From positions 1 to 64,000 of the forward strand of contig CAWGNT010000022.1 in the NCBI GenBank assembly GCA_963824085.1: DNA of 64,000 nucleotides, in the 5' to 3' direction. The first letter of the stretch is position 1; every line of letters starts with the position of its first letter. Shown here piece by piece: positions 9,310-18,648 of the stretch. Both the position numbers and the translations under genes were made by a program. This stretch comes from JARRNE01 sp963824085. GTDB taxonomy: Bacteria; Pseudomonadota; Gammaproteobacteria; Chromatiales; Chromatiaceae. A model generated the notes under the pieces. It did not search any database, was not told the origin of the DNA, and saw only the letters and a list, made by a program, of their open reading frames with translations.

Positions 9310-10667
9310 CTGAGATATCCCCACAAATCCGGCCGCCCGGAGTCAGTCGGCGAGCAGGGCGGCGTGATCACTCGCAACCCATTGGTCCAGTGGTCCGATG
9401 GCATCGGCCAGGTCCACCGCGGCCGCTTTGCAGTGCTCCACCGTCAGCAACAGCCGAGCCAGGAACAGGCGCGAGTAGGCGCGGCGTTTACCACTGCACG
9501 GACGCAACCGCTCGTGCAGCCCCGTGCGCTCGGCTGCCGTCCCGATCAGCCAGAGCAGGATTGCCGCCAGCGAGGCGATCAGCACCAGCACGGTGAACCG
9601 ACCGGTACCGCTGGAGGCGCTGCGCTCAAGGCCCTCGCCGAAGTGCTCGCTCTTCATGTCGCGAAAGCTGAGTTCAATTTGCATCCGCTGGCGATAGACC
9701 CGCACCAGCCGCTTCGCCGGCCAGTCGGCAAAGCGCGTGGAGGCCACCAGCAACCAAGGCTCGCGGGCCGAGCGTGCGGCCTGCTGGCTCTTCTTGGAGC
9801 GTGCCCGCTTGCCGGCAGCGGTCTTGGCCTGGCGTCCCTGCTTGGGCCGGCGCACCAGCACGAAGAGCGCGTGCAGCGGGTTGCTGCGCACCCACTGCCC
9901 GCTGCCGAGGCAGCTCGGCGTGGTGGTCGCTTCCGCGAACAGGCGCTTGCAGCTGCGCCAACGCCACTTGAGCTTGATGTAGTCGCGCCCGCGTACCCGC
10001 CCGACCCAACGCCAACCCAGCCGCTCGACCTCGCGGAAGAACGGCACCTTGAAGCCGGAGTCGGCGACGATGATCGGCTCGGCAGAGGCCGGCAGCATCT
10101 GGGCCAGACGCTGCAGGAACCGATGCTGCACTTGGCGATTGCCCAGCTTGCCTTGCGGGTGGACCTCCTCGTACAGCGTCAGGCTACGACCGCCCACCGG
10201 CACTGAGGCGCGCAGCAGATGCAGCGACTGGTCCGCCTTCAAATCCGACCAGTCGATGACGATCAGCGGCGCGGCGAGCCCGCGCAGCAGCACCGGGGCG
10301 AGCGCGCCATAGATCGTTCGTGCCTGACCCTGTAGATGGCGGTTGCCGAGCAGCCGATCCGAGCGCTTGATCTTGTTGCGCAGGCTCGCCTCCCCGCCCA
10401 AGCGCCGGCCGATGTCGGTCAGCGTCAGTCGAGGGCCACACACCGTTGCCGCCACCGCCTCCAGCAGCGCCGCCAGTCGCCGCGCGTGGATGCCGGTGAG
10501 CAGCGGGCCAAGGCAGCGTTGTAGAATCGTCAGCGCATGCATGGGGGCGGTCCTCCGAAGGTTTTGTCGCCTGGAGTGGACCACATCCCCCCATGTATGC
10601 TCAATCCTTTGCGAAAAATGCGCTACAGGCTATTATTTTAATTGAATATATTTTTGGGATATCTCAG
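9310..10667 (-). mobile_element. complete IS4-family insertion sequence, 1358 bp
   Basis: Ends are defined by inverted repeats: left CTGAGATATCCC at 9310 and its complement GGGATATCTCAG at 10656-10667, with partial similarity further in. Both ends are flanked by the same 9-bp sequence GGACAGACC. It encodes one intact transposase on the minus strand. The exact duplication implies a fairly recent insertion. It landed immediately after the frameshifted cysteine desulfurase remnant. Confidence 0.92.
9343..10542 (-). CDS. IS4-family transposase
   Basis: 399-residue DDE transposase from ATG 10542 (MHALTILQRCLGPLLTGI). The DDE acids are visible: D in LIVIDWSDLKADQS, D in PIIVADSGFKVPFFRE, and E within the YREK-type motif VYRQRMQIELSFRDMKSE. 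A basic linker (KTAAGKRARSKKSQQAARS) separates the last two. The frame is complete and sits between the element's inverted repeats, so it is probably active. A few residues upstream of this ATG can be read in frame but lack family support. Confidence 0.92.
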   Translation of the reverse strand: MHALTILQRCLGPLLTGIHARRLAALLEAVAATVCGPRLTLTDIGRRLGGEASLRNKIKRSDRLLGNRHLQGQARTIYGALAPVLLRGLAAPLIVIDWSDLKADQSLHLLRASVPVGGRSLTLYEEVHPQGKLGNRQVQHRFLQRLAQMLPASAEPIIVADSGFKVPFFREVERLGWRWVGRVRGRDYIKLKWRWRSCKRLFAEATTTPSCLGSGQWVRSNPLHALFVLVRRPKQGRQAKTAAGKRARSKKSQQAARSAREPWLLVASTRFADWPAKRLVRVYRQRMQIELSFRDMKSEHFGEGLERSASSGTGRFTVLVLIASLAAILLWLIGTAAERTGLHERLRPCSGKRRAYSRLFLARLLLTVEHCKAAAVDLADAIGPLDQWVASDHAALLAD

Positions 10668-10676
10668 GGACAGACC
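10668..10676. repeat. right target-site duplication of the IS4-family element
   Basis: Second copy of GGACAGACC, directly abutting the right inverted repeat at 10667. Confidence 0.9.
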
Positions 10677-10769
10677 ACGATATTGGTGGCCCATGATGAG
10701 TGGGTTCTGGACGGCTCAGATGCCCTGTTGATGCGATTCACGGGACAAAGTCGCCGACGAGGTCGTTGG

Positions 10770-11369
10770 GTGTCTGACCTGAACATCGACTACTACCAGC
10801 AGAACGCGGGGACGTTCTTCGCCGATACCGTCGAAGTCGACATGACCCCGCTCTATCGCCGCTTCCTGCCGCTCTTGCCGGAGCGGGCGCATATCCTCGA
10901 CGCAGGTTGCGGCTCCGGCCGCGATGCCCGAGCCTTCGGGAAGCTTGGCCACGGAGTCACCGCCTTCGACGCCTCTTCGGCCCTCGTCGCATTGGCCAAA
11001 CACCACCTTGGCCAATCCGTGCATTGCCTGCGCTTCCAGGACATTGCCTGGCAGGACGAGTTCGACGGCATCTGGGCCTGCGCCAGTCTGCTGCATGTGC
11101 CTTCTGCCGAGCTGCCCGACGTGATTCAGCGGCTGTGCCAGGCGCTGAAGCTGGGCGGCGTTCTCTACGCCTCCTTCAAGTACGGCATCGGGGAGCGTGA
11201 GCACTATGGCCGGCGCTTCACCGATCTGGACGAGTCGGGCTTGGCGGAGCTGCTGCCGCAGGTGCGCGGCCTGGAGCCCGTGGAGACCTGGATCGCCGCC
11301 GACCTTCGCCCTCGCCGCGAGGCGGAGAGTTGGCTGAATACGTTGCTACGAAGCACGGTGGCGGCTTGA
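10770..11369 (+). CDS. class I SAM-dependent methyltransferase
   Basis: 199-residue methyltransferase starting at GTG 10770 (VSDLNIDYYQQNAGTFFADT). SAM-binding motif I is ILDAGCGSGRDARAF; motif II GHGVTAFDASSALVALA; motif IV FDGIWACASLLHVP; motif VI LKLGGVLYASFKYG. It resembles TehB/UbiG-like small-molecule methylases; the substrate is unknown. The 3' end overlaps the start of the PLD-helicase gene by 40 bases, so the two are a translationally coupled unit. Together with the cysteine desulfurase remnant upstream this has the look of a defence or nucleic-acid modification island, which is inference only. The longer reading into the IS is not used. Confidence 0.8.
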   Translation: MSDLNIDYYQQNAGTFFADTVEVDMTPLYRRFLPLLPERAHILDAGCGSGRDARAFGKLGHGVTAFDASSALVALAKHHLGQSVHCLRFQDIAWQDEFDGIWACASLLHVPSAELPDVIQRLCQALKLGGVLYASFKYGIGEREHYGRRFTDLDESGLAELLPQVRGLEPVETWIAADLRPRREAESWLNTLLRSTVAA

Positions 11370-14284
11370 GCCAGTTCCTGACCACGGGCGGCGCGTCCGA
11401 TCCGTTTCTGCCGCGACTGCTGGCTGCAATTCGCCGGGCCGACCGCATTGATCTCGCGGTGGCCTTCATCAAGAGCAGCGGTCTGGCGCTGGTCTATCCG
11501 GCCCTGGTGGATGCGGCCGAGACCCGCGGCGCGCGGCTGCGCGTGCTGACCAGCGACTATCTCGACGTGACCGATCCCCAGGCCCTGCGGCGGCTGATGC
11601 TGCTGGCGGAGCGCGGTGCGGTTATCCGGGTGTTCCTGTGCGAGCAGCAGAGCTTCCACCTGAAGGCGTACATCTGTATGCGGAGCAGCGGCGGCGAGAC
11701 GGTCTGGGGCGCGGCCTTCATCGGTTCCAGCAACCTGAGCCGCACTGCGCTGACCGACGGCCTGGAGTGGAACCTGCGGGTGGAGCCTACGGACGACGCC
11801 GATTCACCGGACAGCCGCCGTTTCCGGGAGATCCGCGCGCGGTACGAGACCTTGTTCGCCCACCCGAACGTGCTCCCACTGGATCACGACTGGATCGAGC
11901 AGTACGAGCAACGCCGGCGGCTGGTGCAGCATCTGCCCATCGCCGCCGGCTGCGAGGAGCCGGAGGAGCCGCCGCCGGAACCGTCCGAGGTGCAGCAGGA
12001 GGCATTGGCCGCGCTGGCGGCTAGCCGTGGGTTGGGCTACCGGCGGGGCCTGGTGGTGATGGCCACCGGGCTCGGCAAGACCTACCTGGCCGCTTTCGAC
12101 AGCCAACGCATGGCGGCCGGGCGCGTGCTGTTCGTGGCCCACCGCGAGGAGATCTTGCTGCAGGCGGAGACTAGCTTTCTGCGCGTGTATCCGGGCACAC
12201 GGGTGGGCCGCTATACCGGCGCTCACAAGCAGACCGATGTCGATCTGCTTGTGAGCGTCGGTGCAAACGCTCGGGCAGGCGGAACACCTGAAGCGCTTCG
12301 CACCCGACCACTTCGATTACGTGGTCGTGGATGAATTCCACCACGCCGCAGCGCCCACCTACAGGCGCCTGCCGCAACACCTGCGCCCGCGCTTCCTGCT
12401 GGGGCTCACGGCCACGCCGGAGCGCACGGATCAGTCGGATATCCTGAGCCTGTGCGACGACAACCTGGTCTACAGCCGGCACCTGTTCGACGGCATCGAG
12501 CTCGGGCTGCTCTGCCCGTTCCACTACTTCGGCATCTTTGACGAGACGGTCGATTACCGGGAGATCCCCTGGCGCAACGGCCGCTTCGACCCGCACACCC
12601 TGGAGCACAAGCTCGCCACCCAGGGCCGCGCCCGCCACGCGCTGCGGCATTGGCACGAGCAGGGCCGGCAACGCACACTGGCCTTCTGCGTGTCGCGCAG
12701 CCATGCGGACTTCATGGCGGAGCGGTTTCGCCGCGAGGGCATCCGCGCCGAGGCCGTCTACCACGGCTCGACCCTGGAGCGTAGCGCCGCGCTGGAGCAA
12801 CTGGACCAGGGCGACCTTCAGGTCATCTTCTCGGTGGACCTGTTCAACGAGGGCGTGGACCTGCCCGCCATCGACACCGTGACGATGCTGCGCCCCACCG
12901 AATCGAAGGTGCTGTTCCTGCAACAGCTCGGTCGCGGGCTGCGACTTCACCCGGACAAGGAGCGCCTGATCGTGCTGGACTTCATCGGCAACCATCAGGG
13001 TTTCCTGAACAAGCCCCAGGCGCTGTTCGAGGTGGGCAGCAGCTACCGCCAGCTCGCCGAGTTCGGCCGCCACGCCCGCGACGGGCAGCTCAAGCTGCCG
13101 CCCGGCTGCTTCGCCAACTACGACCTGGCCATCATCGACTTCCTGATCCGCCTACAGGGCAAGGGGCCGGCCACCGACTACCAGGCCGTGCGCGACTCCC
13201 TGAGTCGGCGGCCGACCCTGGCGGAGTTCTACCGCAGCGGGTCGAGCCCCCAGGACCTTCGGCGCCAACATGGCCAGTGGTGGGCACTGGTGGCTGAACT
13301 GGGCGACCTAACGCCGGCCGAAGCCGACTGTCTGGAGCGGCACGCGGACTTCTTTCGCGAGGTGGAGACGACCAGCATGAGCAAGTGCTTCAAGGCCGTG
13401 CCAATGGAGTCGATGCTGGACCTGGACGGATTCCACCAGCCGCCGGTCGTCGAAGACCTGGCCGCACAGGCGCTGGAGGTTTTTCGCCGTCGCCGCCGGT
13501 TCATCCCCGACATCCGGAAGGACCTCCAACAGATCGACGATGTCGACGAGCGCAAATGGCTCAGCTATTGGAAGGGCAACCCGATCAACGCCTGGGCCGG
13601 CGGCAACCGCGCTGGCGATGCAAAGCGCTGGTTTGAGGTGGCGGAGGGGCGGTTCCAGGCGACCTTCGCGGTCGCCGGCGAGGAGCGCGACACCTTCCAG
13701 GCAATGGTGCAGGAACTGGTCGATTACCGGCTCGCTGCCTATGAGCCGCGCCTGCCCCAGCGGGCGACGGGCGATGCCGGGGAACCGACCGCCAAGGGCG
13801 CGCAGATCCTGCCCTTCCCGCAGCGTCCAACTGCCGAAGACACCGAGCGCACCGAAAGCATCGAGGTGCCGTACTTCCCGGATCTACGCATCGCCTGCGG
13901 TCACTTCCGCGCCGGTCGCAGGGACGTTGAAGAGACCTACCGGGTCCCGCCCGGCCACGGCAACATCGACCCCGGCCGCCACTTCGTCGCCCGCGCAACC
14001 GGCAACTCAATGGAGGGCGGCAAGAATCCGGTGCGCGACGGCGACTACCTGCTGCTGGAGCTGGTCGATTCCGACAAGGGGCCGGCGCCATCACGGGCGA
14101 CGTGATGGCCATCGAGCGACAGGACGCCAGCGGTGACGATCAGTACGTGCTCCGCCTGGTCACCAAGCAGCCGGATGGACGTTACGTGCTCAAAGCGGCG
14201 AATCCCGACTATCCAGACTTCCAGGCGAACGACGAGATGCGACCGTTGGCTCGGGTGCGGGCCGTGTGGAGCGGAGAAGGGTAA
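11330..14284 (+). pseudogene. PLD nuclease / SF2 helicase / DUF3427-like protein with LexA-like tail, two frameshifts
   Basis: Large multidomain protein of about 980 residues if repaired. Order: a PLD-type nuclease domain (FHLKAYICM and IGSSNLSRTAL, residues 109-140), Walker A ATGLGKT (245-251), DEFH box (VVVDEFHHAAAPTY), motif III LTATPERTD, motif VI QQLGRGLRLH, a long DUF3427-like helical region, and a C-terminal S24/LexA-like domain with the nucleophile motif GNSMEGGKNPVRDGDY. An extra base near 12252 breaks the frame just before the DEFH box. A second shift near 14080 separates the end of the S24 domain (GDVMAIERQD, YVLKAANPDYPDFQ with the candidate catalytic lysine). TTG 11330 is the probable start. 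Presumably a damage- or phage-related nuclease; function is not shown by the sequence. Confidence 0.75.
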
Positions 14285-14356
14285 GGGGAAGATATTGGGC
14301 GCGTTGAGACCGCAGGTGCGCGACGCACGCGCTTGCAGATGTGGTGGTCGTGCTTC

Positions 14357-14479
14357 GGCCTTGATCATAACTTCGGCCAGAGGCTTCCTGCCGTGGGAGC
14401 GTCGTCCTCGCCTCTACGCGGTGCTCATCGCGCCGCGAACGGCGCTCCCACAGCGGTGAACGCACTTACGATCAAGGCC
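14357..14479. repeat. nested inverted repeat element
   Basis: Outer arms GGCCTTGATCAT (14357-14368) and ACGATCAAGGCC (14468-14479) match at 11 of 12 positions when folded. Inside them GTGGGAGCG (14393-14401) pairs with CGCTCCCAC (14443-14451). The inner pair resembles the dispersed GTGGGAGCG palindromes (REP-like) of many gammaproteobacteria. Could be a small REP/MITE-like element or a strong transcript hairpin after the helicase gene. Confidence 0.6.
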
Positions 14480-14484
14480 CGCGC

Positions 14485-14832
14485 TTGTTTGCCAGAAGCC
14501 GACCGCTGCACTGTTTGATCACGTGGCACGACTCGGCGTTACCAGCCGTGGGGCGGCGCCGCGGGCCTCAACCGATGGAGCTCGTAGTCCGCTGATGTTA
14601 TCGCCAGGCGGCACGGTGCAGAGCGTCTGGAGAGGCGTGACACCGGGTAGCGGCGTCACGAGTGCGGTCGGATCGAGGCGAATGGTGATCGGTTCCTTCT
14701 GGACGCGGCGGCGGCCGAGGCGCTGGTTGGCGCCGGTCTTGACCGAGGAGGCAAGGTGGGCCGGGAGCGATATCCGTAGCCCCTTGGTGCTCGGGATCCG
14801 GATGCGAACCCGCGTTACCTGCTCGAAGCGCG
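14485..14832. other. gene-poor stretch with a possible minus-strand coding scrap
   Basis: No gene is supported. On the minus strand an open reading (about 14540-14840) gives TRFEQVTRVRIRIPSTKG and similar sequence that looks protein-like, but it has no start, no family and may be the debris of a gene. Confidence 0.3.
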
Positions 14833-15081
14833 TCAGGTGCGGATGTCGTCACCATCCGCTGCGTCCATCCGATGGTGAAGGTAATAGATATTCAGCTCGA
14901 CGATGGTGACATTGAGCAGCACTAGATGCAGCTCGAAGCGCGGCGTGTGGTCCGCCAGATAGCGGTCCCAATTGATCCGCAGCTCCAGCAGCGACAGCCC
15001 GTCGGAGAAGGCCCGAAGCTTGTGGAGAATGGTGATCTCCCAGCCGTAATCCTGGCTGAGCTTGCCGCCGGTCGTATTCAT
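14833..15081 (-). CDS. hypothetical protein
   Basis: 82-residue reading starting MNTTGGKLSQDYGWEITILH, with a hydrophobic and aromatic C-terminal half (FELHLVLLNVTIVELNIYYL). Composition and amphipathic pattern look like a real protein or protein fragment, but I do not recognise the family. It lies on the same strand as the DUF433-type gene next door. Could equally be a relic. Confidence 0.35.
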   Translation of the reverse strand: MNTTGGKLSQDYGWEITILHKLRAFSDGLSLLELRINWDRYLADHTPRFELHLVLLNVTIVELNIYYLHHRMDAADGDDIRT

Positions 15082-15205
15082 CGCTCGTAGGTTCTCGTTG
15101 CCATCGCGACATCGCCGCGCGTGTCGGTCGAGTAGGTCGATCCGGGGGGGCGACAGCGACTTCTGGGTTCAGTGGACGACACCGAGATGGGCGCAGGACT
15201 GCGGC

Positions 15206-15481
15206 TTAGGACGCTTTTCGCCGGGCCTGGTCGAGCTTTCGGTGCCATATTGGGTCCGCGTCGCGGGTGGCCTGACGCAGGTGCTCGAAGTCCGCGGCGC
15301 CCTTTCGGAGATAAGCATCGATGATCTCACGATGGGCGAGATAGTAGGCGAGTGCACTATAGACCTGTTCGAGGCGCAGCAAGGGAAATGCCTGGGAAAT
15401 GGGTTCGGCGGTTTGACCGTTGAGGTAGGCGTAGACCAGGGAATCGAGTGAGATGACGAAGTCGCGCAGGTCGTCCGGCAA
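15206..15481 (-). CDS. DUF433-family antitoxin-like protein
   Basis: 91-residue product. The segment ISLDSLVYAYLNGQTAEPIS followed by QAFPLLRLEQVYSALAYYLA and HREIIDAYLRKG is the DUF433 helix-turn-helix signature. Such proteins usually pair with DUF5615 PIN-like toxins; none adjoins this copy, so it is an orphan. The start used is TTG 15481; the N-terminus may be truncated because family members normally have 10-20 more residues before this region. Confidence 0.6.
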   Translation of the reverse strand: MPDDLRDFVISLDSLVYAYLNGQTAEPISQAFPLLRLEQVYSALAYYLAHREIIDAYLRKGAADFEHLRQATRDADPIWHRKLDQARRKAS

Positions 15482-15874
15482 GAACTAGACTACGAGACAC
15501 CGGCACAACGATTTGCCGCATGTGTTGCGTCGATCGGTTGAATCCACAACGCGAAGCGGACGCTCAGCTTTTGGCCCAGGAGTAGGCGCAAACGACCCGT
15601 AGCGGACACGCGAGGCCGCAGGGGGAGGTGTTAGGTTTTCGCAACAAGCGGCTCTGTGGAGGGGCCTATTGAAGCTGGCACTTTTGATCCTACGCTGATG
15701 TTGGCTTGTAGCGGAGACTGACCGCTGAGTCGCATCGGACCAAGACGTCGAAAGGGTGCAGCTCTTGGTACCATTTGCTGATGCCCAATCGAAGCGGTTG
15801 CGAGTATGGCCGGTTCACGGCCCATACCGGAAGGTCAGAATCGGCAGGAGCCGAGGCGGCGCATACTGATTGCA
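15482..15874. other. intergenic, no feature recognised
   Basis: About 390 bases with only short, unsupported readings. The GC content is lower than in flanking genes. I see no promoter or hairpin worth naming. Confidence 0.4.
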
Positions 15875-16249
15875 CTACGCGTCCGTCTCGGAGGGAGGTC
15901 GATGGACGCGCACCTTTACCTCGGTCGCAAGCACGAAGCACCCGCGCCACAGGTCCGGGTCGTGGTCTTTGAACAGGGAGATGACACGCGTATAGACCGC
16001 GCCGCGCCCCGGCTGCTTCAAACGCACCAGAAGAAGCCCGTGGTGGGTTCCCGGCGCATACCGCCGCAAATCAGAGAAGTCGAGATCCTGTGTGATCAGA
16101 AACCGCCCGCATCCTTGTGCGCCGCTCCAGACATCCGGATCCGGCTTGCCGGTCAGTCCTTCTTGCGTGACCGAGTCGACGTCGTGCCCGAGCGCATCGA
16201 GTGCAGTCACCAGGCTAACGGGAATATTCTCGTCCAGCTTGATCCTCAT
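15875..16249 (-). CDS. DUF5615 PIN-like toxin
   Basis: 124-residue PIN-like protein. MRIKLDENIPVSLVTALDAL is the DUF5615 start with its acidic pair DEN; GHDVDSVTQEGLTGKPDPDV and FLITQDLDFSDLRRYAPGTH give the second and third acidic clusters (D-x-D-F-S-D). The start overlaps the stop of the DUF433 gene (ATGA). A much longer upstream reading is antisense debris and is rejected. Intact toxin of a two-gene module. Confidence 0.85.
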   Translation of the reverse strand: MRIKLDENIPVSLVTALDALGHDVDSVTQEGLTGKPDPDVWSGAQGCGRFLITQDLDFSDLRRYAPGTHHGLLLVRLKQPGRGAVYTRVISLFKDHDPDLWRGCFVLATEVKVRVHRPPSETDA

Positions 16250-16485
16250 GCGACCTTGGGCATGGGAGGAATCGGCAGATCTTCCTCCGCGGAAGCGGCT
16301 GCAAATGCGATGACGGCTTGGACGTCCTCTGCGGACACCGAAGGAAAGTCCGCCAGGATCTCGTCGACGGTGGCGCCTTCGGCGAGACTCGCCAACACCG
16401 TGCGCAGCGTGACGCGCGTTCCACGAATTATGGTCTCGCCTCCGCAGATGTCCTGCTTGGTATCGAAGTGGGATAGGTAATTCAT
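16246..16485 (-). CDS. DUF433 antitoxin
   Basis: 79-residue protein from ATG 16485 (MNYLSHFDTKQDICGGETII). The core RGTRVTLRTVLASLAEGATV then DEILADFPSVSAEDVQAVIA is the classic DUF433 fold. It overlaps the DUF5615 toxin by four bases and precedes it. A shorter relative, the orphan at 15206-15481, lies just downstream, so the locus may have held two such modules. Confidence 0.85.
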   Translation of the reverse strand: MNYLSHFDTKQDICGGETIIRGTRVTLRTVLASLAEGATVDEILADFPSVSAEDVQAVIAFAAASAEEDLPIPPMPKVA

Positions 16486-16726
16486 GGCAGCGCTTTCGTC
16501 TGAGAACATCTATCGAGAATACCGTCTCGGTGAAATATCGCAACAACAGGGTATCGCGAGATAGCGAGGGGCCCGGGAACAAATCTCGTGGTCGACGGAT
16601 GGTCGCTTGAGGCGCTGCGACGAGTGAGTCACATCCGGATAGTCACGTCACAGTTGAGCGCCTTCGTTTCCCGGACTCGGCAGCGACAAGCCGGCCGCCA
16701 ATGAACTGCCATCAGCTCTGACGGAT

Positions 16727-18464
16727 GGGTGCAACCCGCCTTCCGCGCATCCAACCCATTGAGTCATCGTCGACTGGTGCAAGGGGGCGACCCGTCGCGA
16801 GCGGCCTATTCGGGAGCGTAAAGACAGGCTCGAAAAGAGCGGACTAGACAACGGGGCTCCTTCCCGCCAAGCTATGGCGGGAAGTTAGGTCGAGTAACCG
16901 GGGGAGCCCACGATGAGGAGCATGAACGAGGCAGCGAGCGAGATCAAGAGTCAGGCACTGTTGGACGAATTCGACGAGATCCTGGCGTTTGTGCAGACCG
17001 CGTTCCAACAAGGGCGAACGGCGCACGAAGTGGAGACGGGGCTGTGGGAGCGGATGCTGCAACTGGGTCGCAGCATCTTCGGGGCCTGGTTGGATCTGTT
17101 CGGCGATGGCGATGCGGGGGAGCGGATCGTCCTGGAGGATGGCCGCGAGGTGCGTCGGCTCGTTGACTTGCATCGACGTGAAATCCAGAACGTGTTCGGT
17201 CTGTTCGAGCTGATGCGGGCGGTCTACGGGACGCGCGAGGGCCAGAAGATCGAGGCGGTCCCGCTGGATGAACGTCTCGGGCTACCGCGGGGCAAGAGCT
17301 CGTACCTGCTGCAGGACTGGGATCAGCACCTGGCGGTGGAGATGCCCTATGCGACGGTCAGCGCCACACTTGCCCGGATCCTCGGCTTTAGCCAATCGGT
17401 GCACACCCTGGAGCGCAACCAGCGCGAGATGGCCACGGCGGTCGGGGATTTCTGGGAAGAGCGCCCGATCCCGGCGGCGGCGCAGGAAGGGGAGATCCTG
17501 GTCTGCACGGCTGACGGCAAGGGGGTTGCGATGCGCGGTGGCGGCCAAGCACCCACGGGGGCCGAGCCTCCCGCCACGGAAGGGATGCGTGCCGGAACCA
17601 AGAAAATGGCCTTGCTCGGGGCGGCCTATACAGTGGACCCGTTCGTTCGCACACCCGAGCAGGTGTTGGATGCCCTGTTTGAGGCATCGCCCCCCGAGCA
17701 GCCACCGTCACGCCCCAAGCCCTGCTTCAAGTATGTCCGGGCGGCCTTGCAGCGCGATGACATGGACTCGACCGAGCCGCAAGTTCAAGCGATCTTCGGT
17801 TGGCTGGCCGAGCAGATGACCCAGCGCAACCCCGAGGGCAACAAGCAGGTCGTCCTGCTCATGGACGGCCAGGACTCGCTCTGGAAAGCAGGCTGGGACT
17901 ACCTGCCCGAGGAGCTTGCCGAGGTCACCGAGATCCTCGATCTGCTCCACGCCCTCGGTTACCTGTGGCAGGCCGCGTTCCTGTTCCATCCCACCGGCAG
18001 CGACGCCGCCCGCGCCTTCGTCAAAGCGCAGGCCCGACGCATGCTCCACGGCGAGATCGCCGCCGTGATCCACGCCTTGCGCTGGCTCGGCACGCACCAC
18101 AAGCTCAAGGGTAAGCGCAGCGAGACGCTGGAGCGTATCTGTGGATACTTCCGCAACAATGCCCATCGTATGGCCTACGACGCCTACCTCGAGCACGGCT
18201 TCCCCATCGCCTCCGGTGTCATCGAAGGGGCCTGCCGATGTGTCGTCAAAGACCGCATGGAACGTTCCGGCATGCGCTGGGTCATCTCCGGCGCCCGCGC
18301 CATGCTCGACATGCGTTGTATCTACCTGAGCGGCCTCTGGGAGGAATTCACCGCGTTTCGCATCGATCACGAATCCCGGCGCCTGTACCCGGGATATGCC
18401 GCCAACGATGCGGATTTCAGCCAGCCACTCGCCGCGTAGCGGGCGCGGACGACGGGTTGCACCC
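16727..18464 (+). mobile_element. ISKra4-type insertion sequence, about 1.74 kb
   Basis: Terminal inverted repeats of about 22 bp, starting GGGTGCAACCCG at 16727 and ending with the complement CGGGTTGCACCC at 18464, match at about 20 positions. Between them is one intact transposase whose stop lies only four bases before the right repeat. The left repeat is separated from the transposase by about 165 bases, which contain a GCCAAGC hairpin (16869-16885, CCCGCC...GGCGGG). No target duplication is evident. Confidence 0.75.
16913..18439 (+). CDS. ISKra4-family transposase
   Basis: 508-residue transposase (ATG 16913; ATG 16922 also possible). Matches the ISKra4 pattern: N-terminal helical region (LWERMLQLGRSIFGAWLDL), RLGLPRGKSSYLLQDWDQ, EGEILVCTADGKGVAMRG with the first catalytic D, VVLLMDGQDSLWKAGWDYLP with the second, and a C-terminal block ASGVIEGACRCVVKDRMERS with the E. 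No lesion. A second, decayed ISKra4 relative of a different subgroup lies at 31112-31911. Confidence 0.9.
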   Translation: MRSMNEAASEIKSQALLDEFDEILAFVQTAFQQGRTAHEVETGLWERMLQLGRSIFGAWLDLFGDGDAGERIVLEDGREVRRLVDLHRREIQNVFGLFELMRAVYGTREGQKIEAVPLDERLGLPRGKSSYLLQDWDQHLAVEMPYATVSATLARILGFSQSVHTLERNQREMATAVGDFWEERPIPAAAQEGEILVCTADGKGVAMRGGGQAPTGAEPPATEGMRAGTKKMALLGAAYTVDPFVRTPEQVLDALFEASPPEQPPSRPKPCFKYVRAALQRDDMDSTEPQVQAIFGWLAEQMTQRNPEGNKQVVLLMDGQDSLWKAGWDYLPEELAEVTEILDLLHALGYLWQAAFLFHPTGSDAARAFVKAQARRMLHGEIAAVIHALRWLGTHHKLKGKRSETLERICGYFRNNAHRMAYDAYLEHGFPIASGVIEGACRCVVKDRMERSGMRWVISGARAMLDMRCIYLSGLWEEFTAFRIDHESRRLYPGYAANDADFSQPLAA

Positions 18465-18648
18465 GTCAGCCAACAGCAAAGGGGGGCGATCAATTATGCA
18501 AGATCGTACGCGGCGTAGCCACCCCTCTGGCCTACAAGATTCTCTGTGTACGCTTCACCTCTGTTGTTCACGTTGGCTACAGTCTCCCTACCATTGGCAA
18601 CGCTGTCCGCCAGAGGCGCAACACTCGATACGGGTGGGTGGTTAGCCC

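Noticed and set aside
8486..14284. Complete DNA phosphorothioation (dnd) system
   Set aside because: Only a truncated cysteine desulfurase is present. The methyltransferase and the PLD-helicase are not DndB-E or DndF-H.
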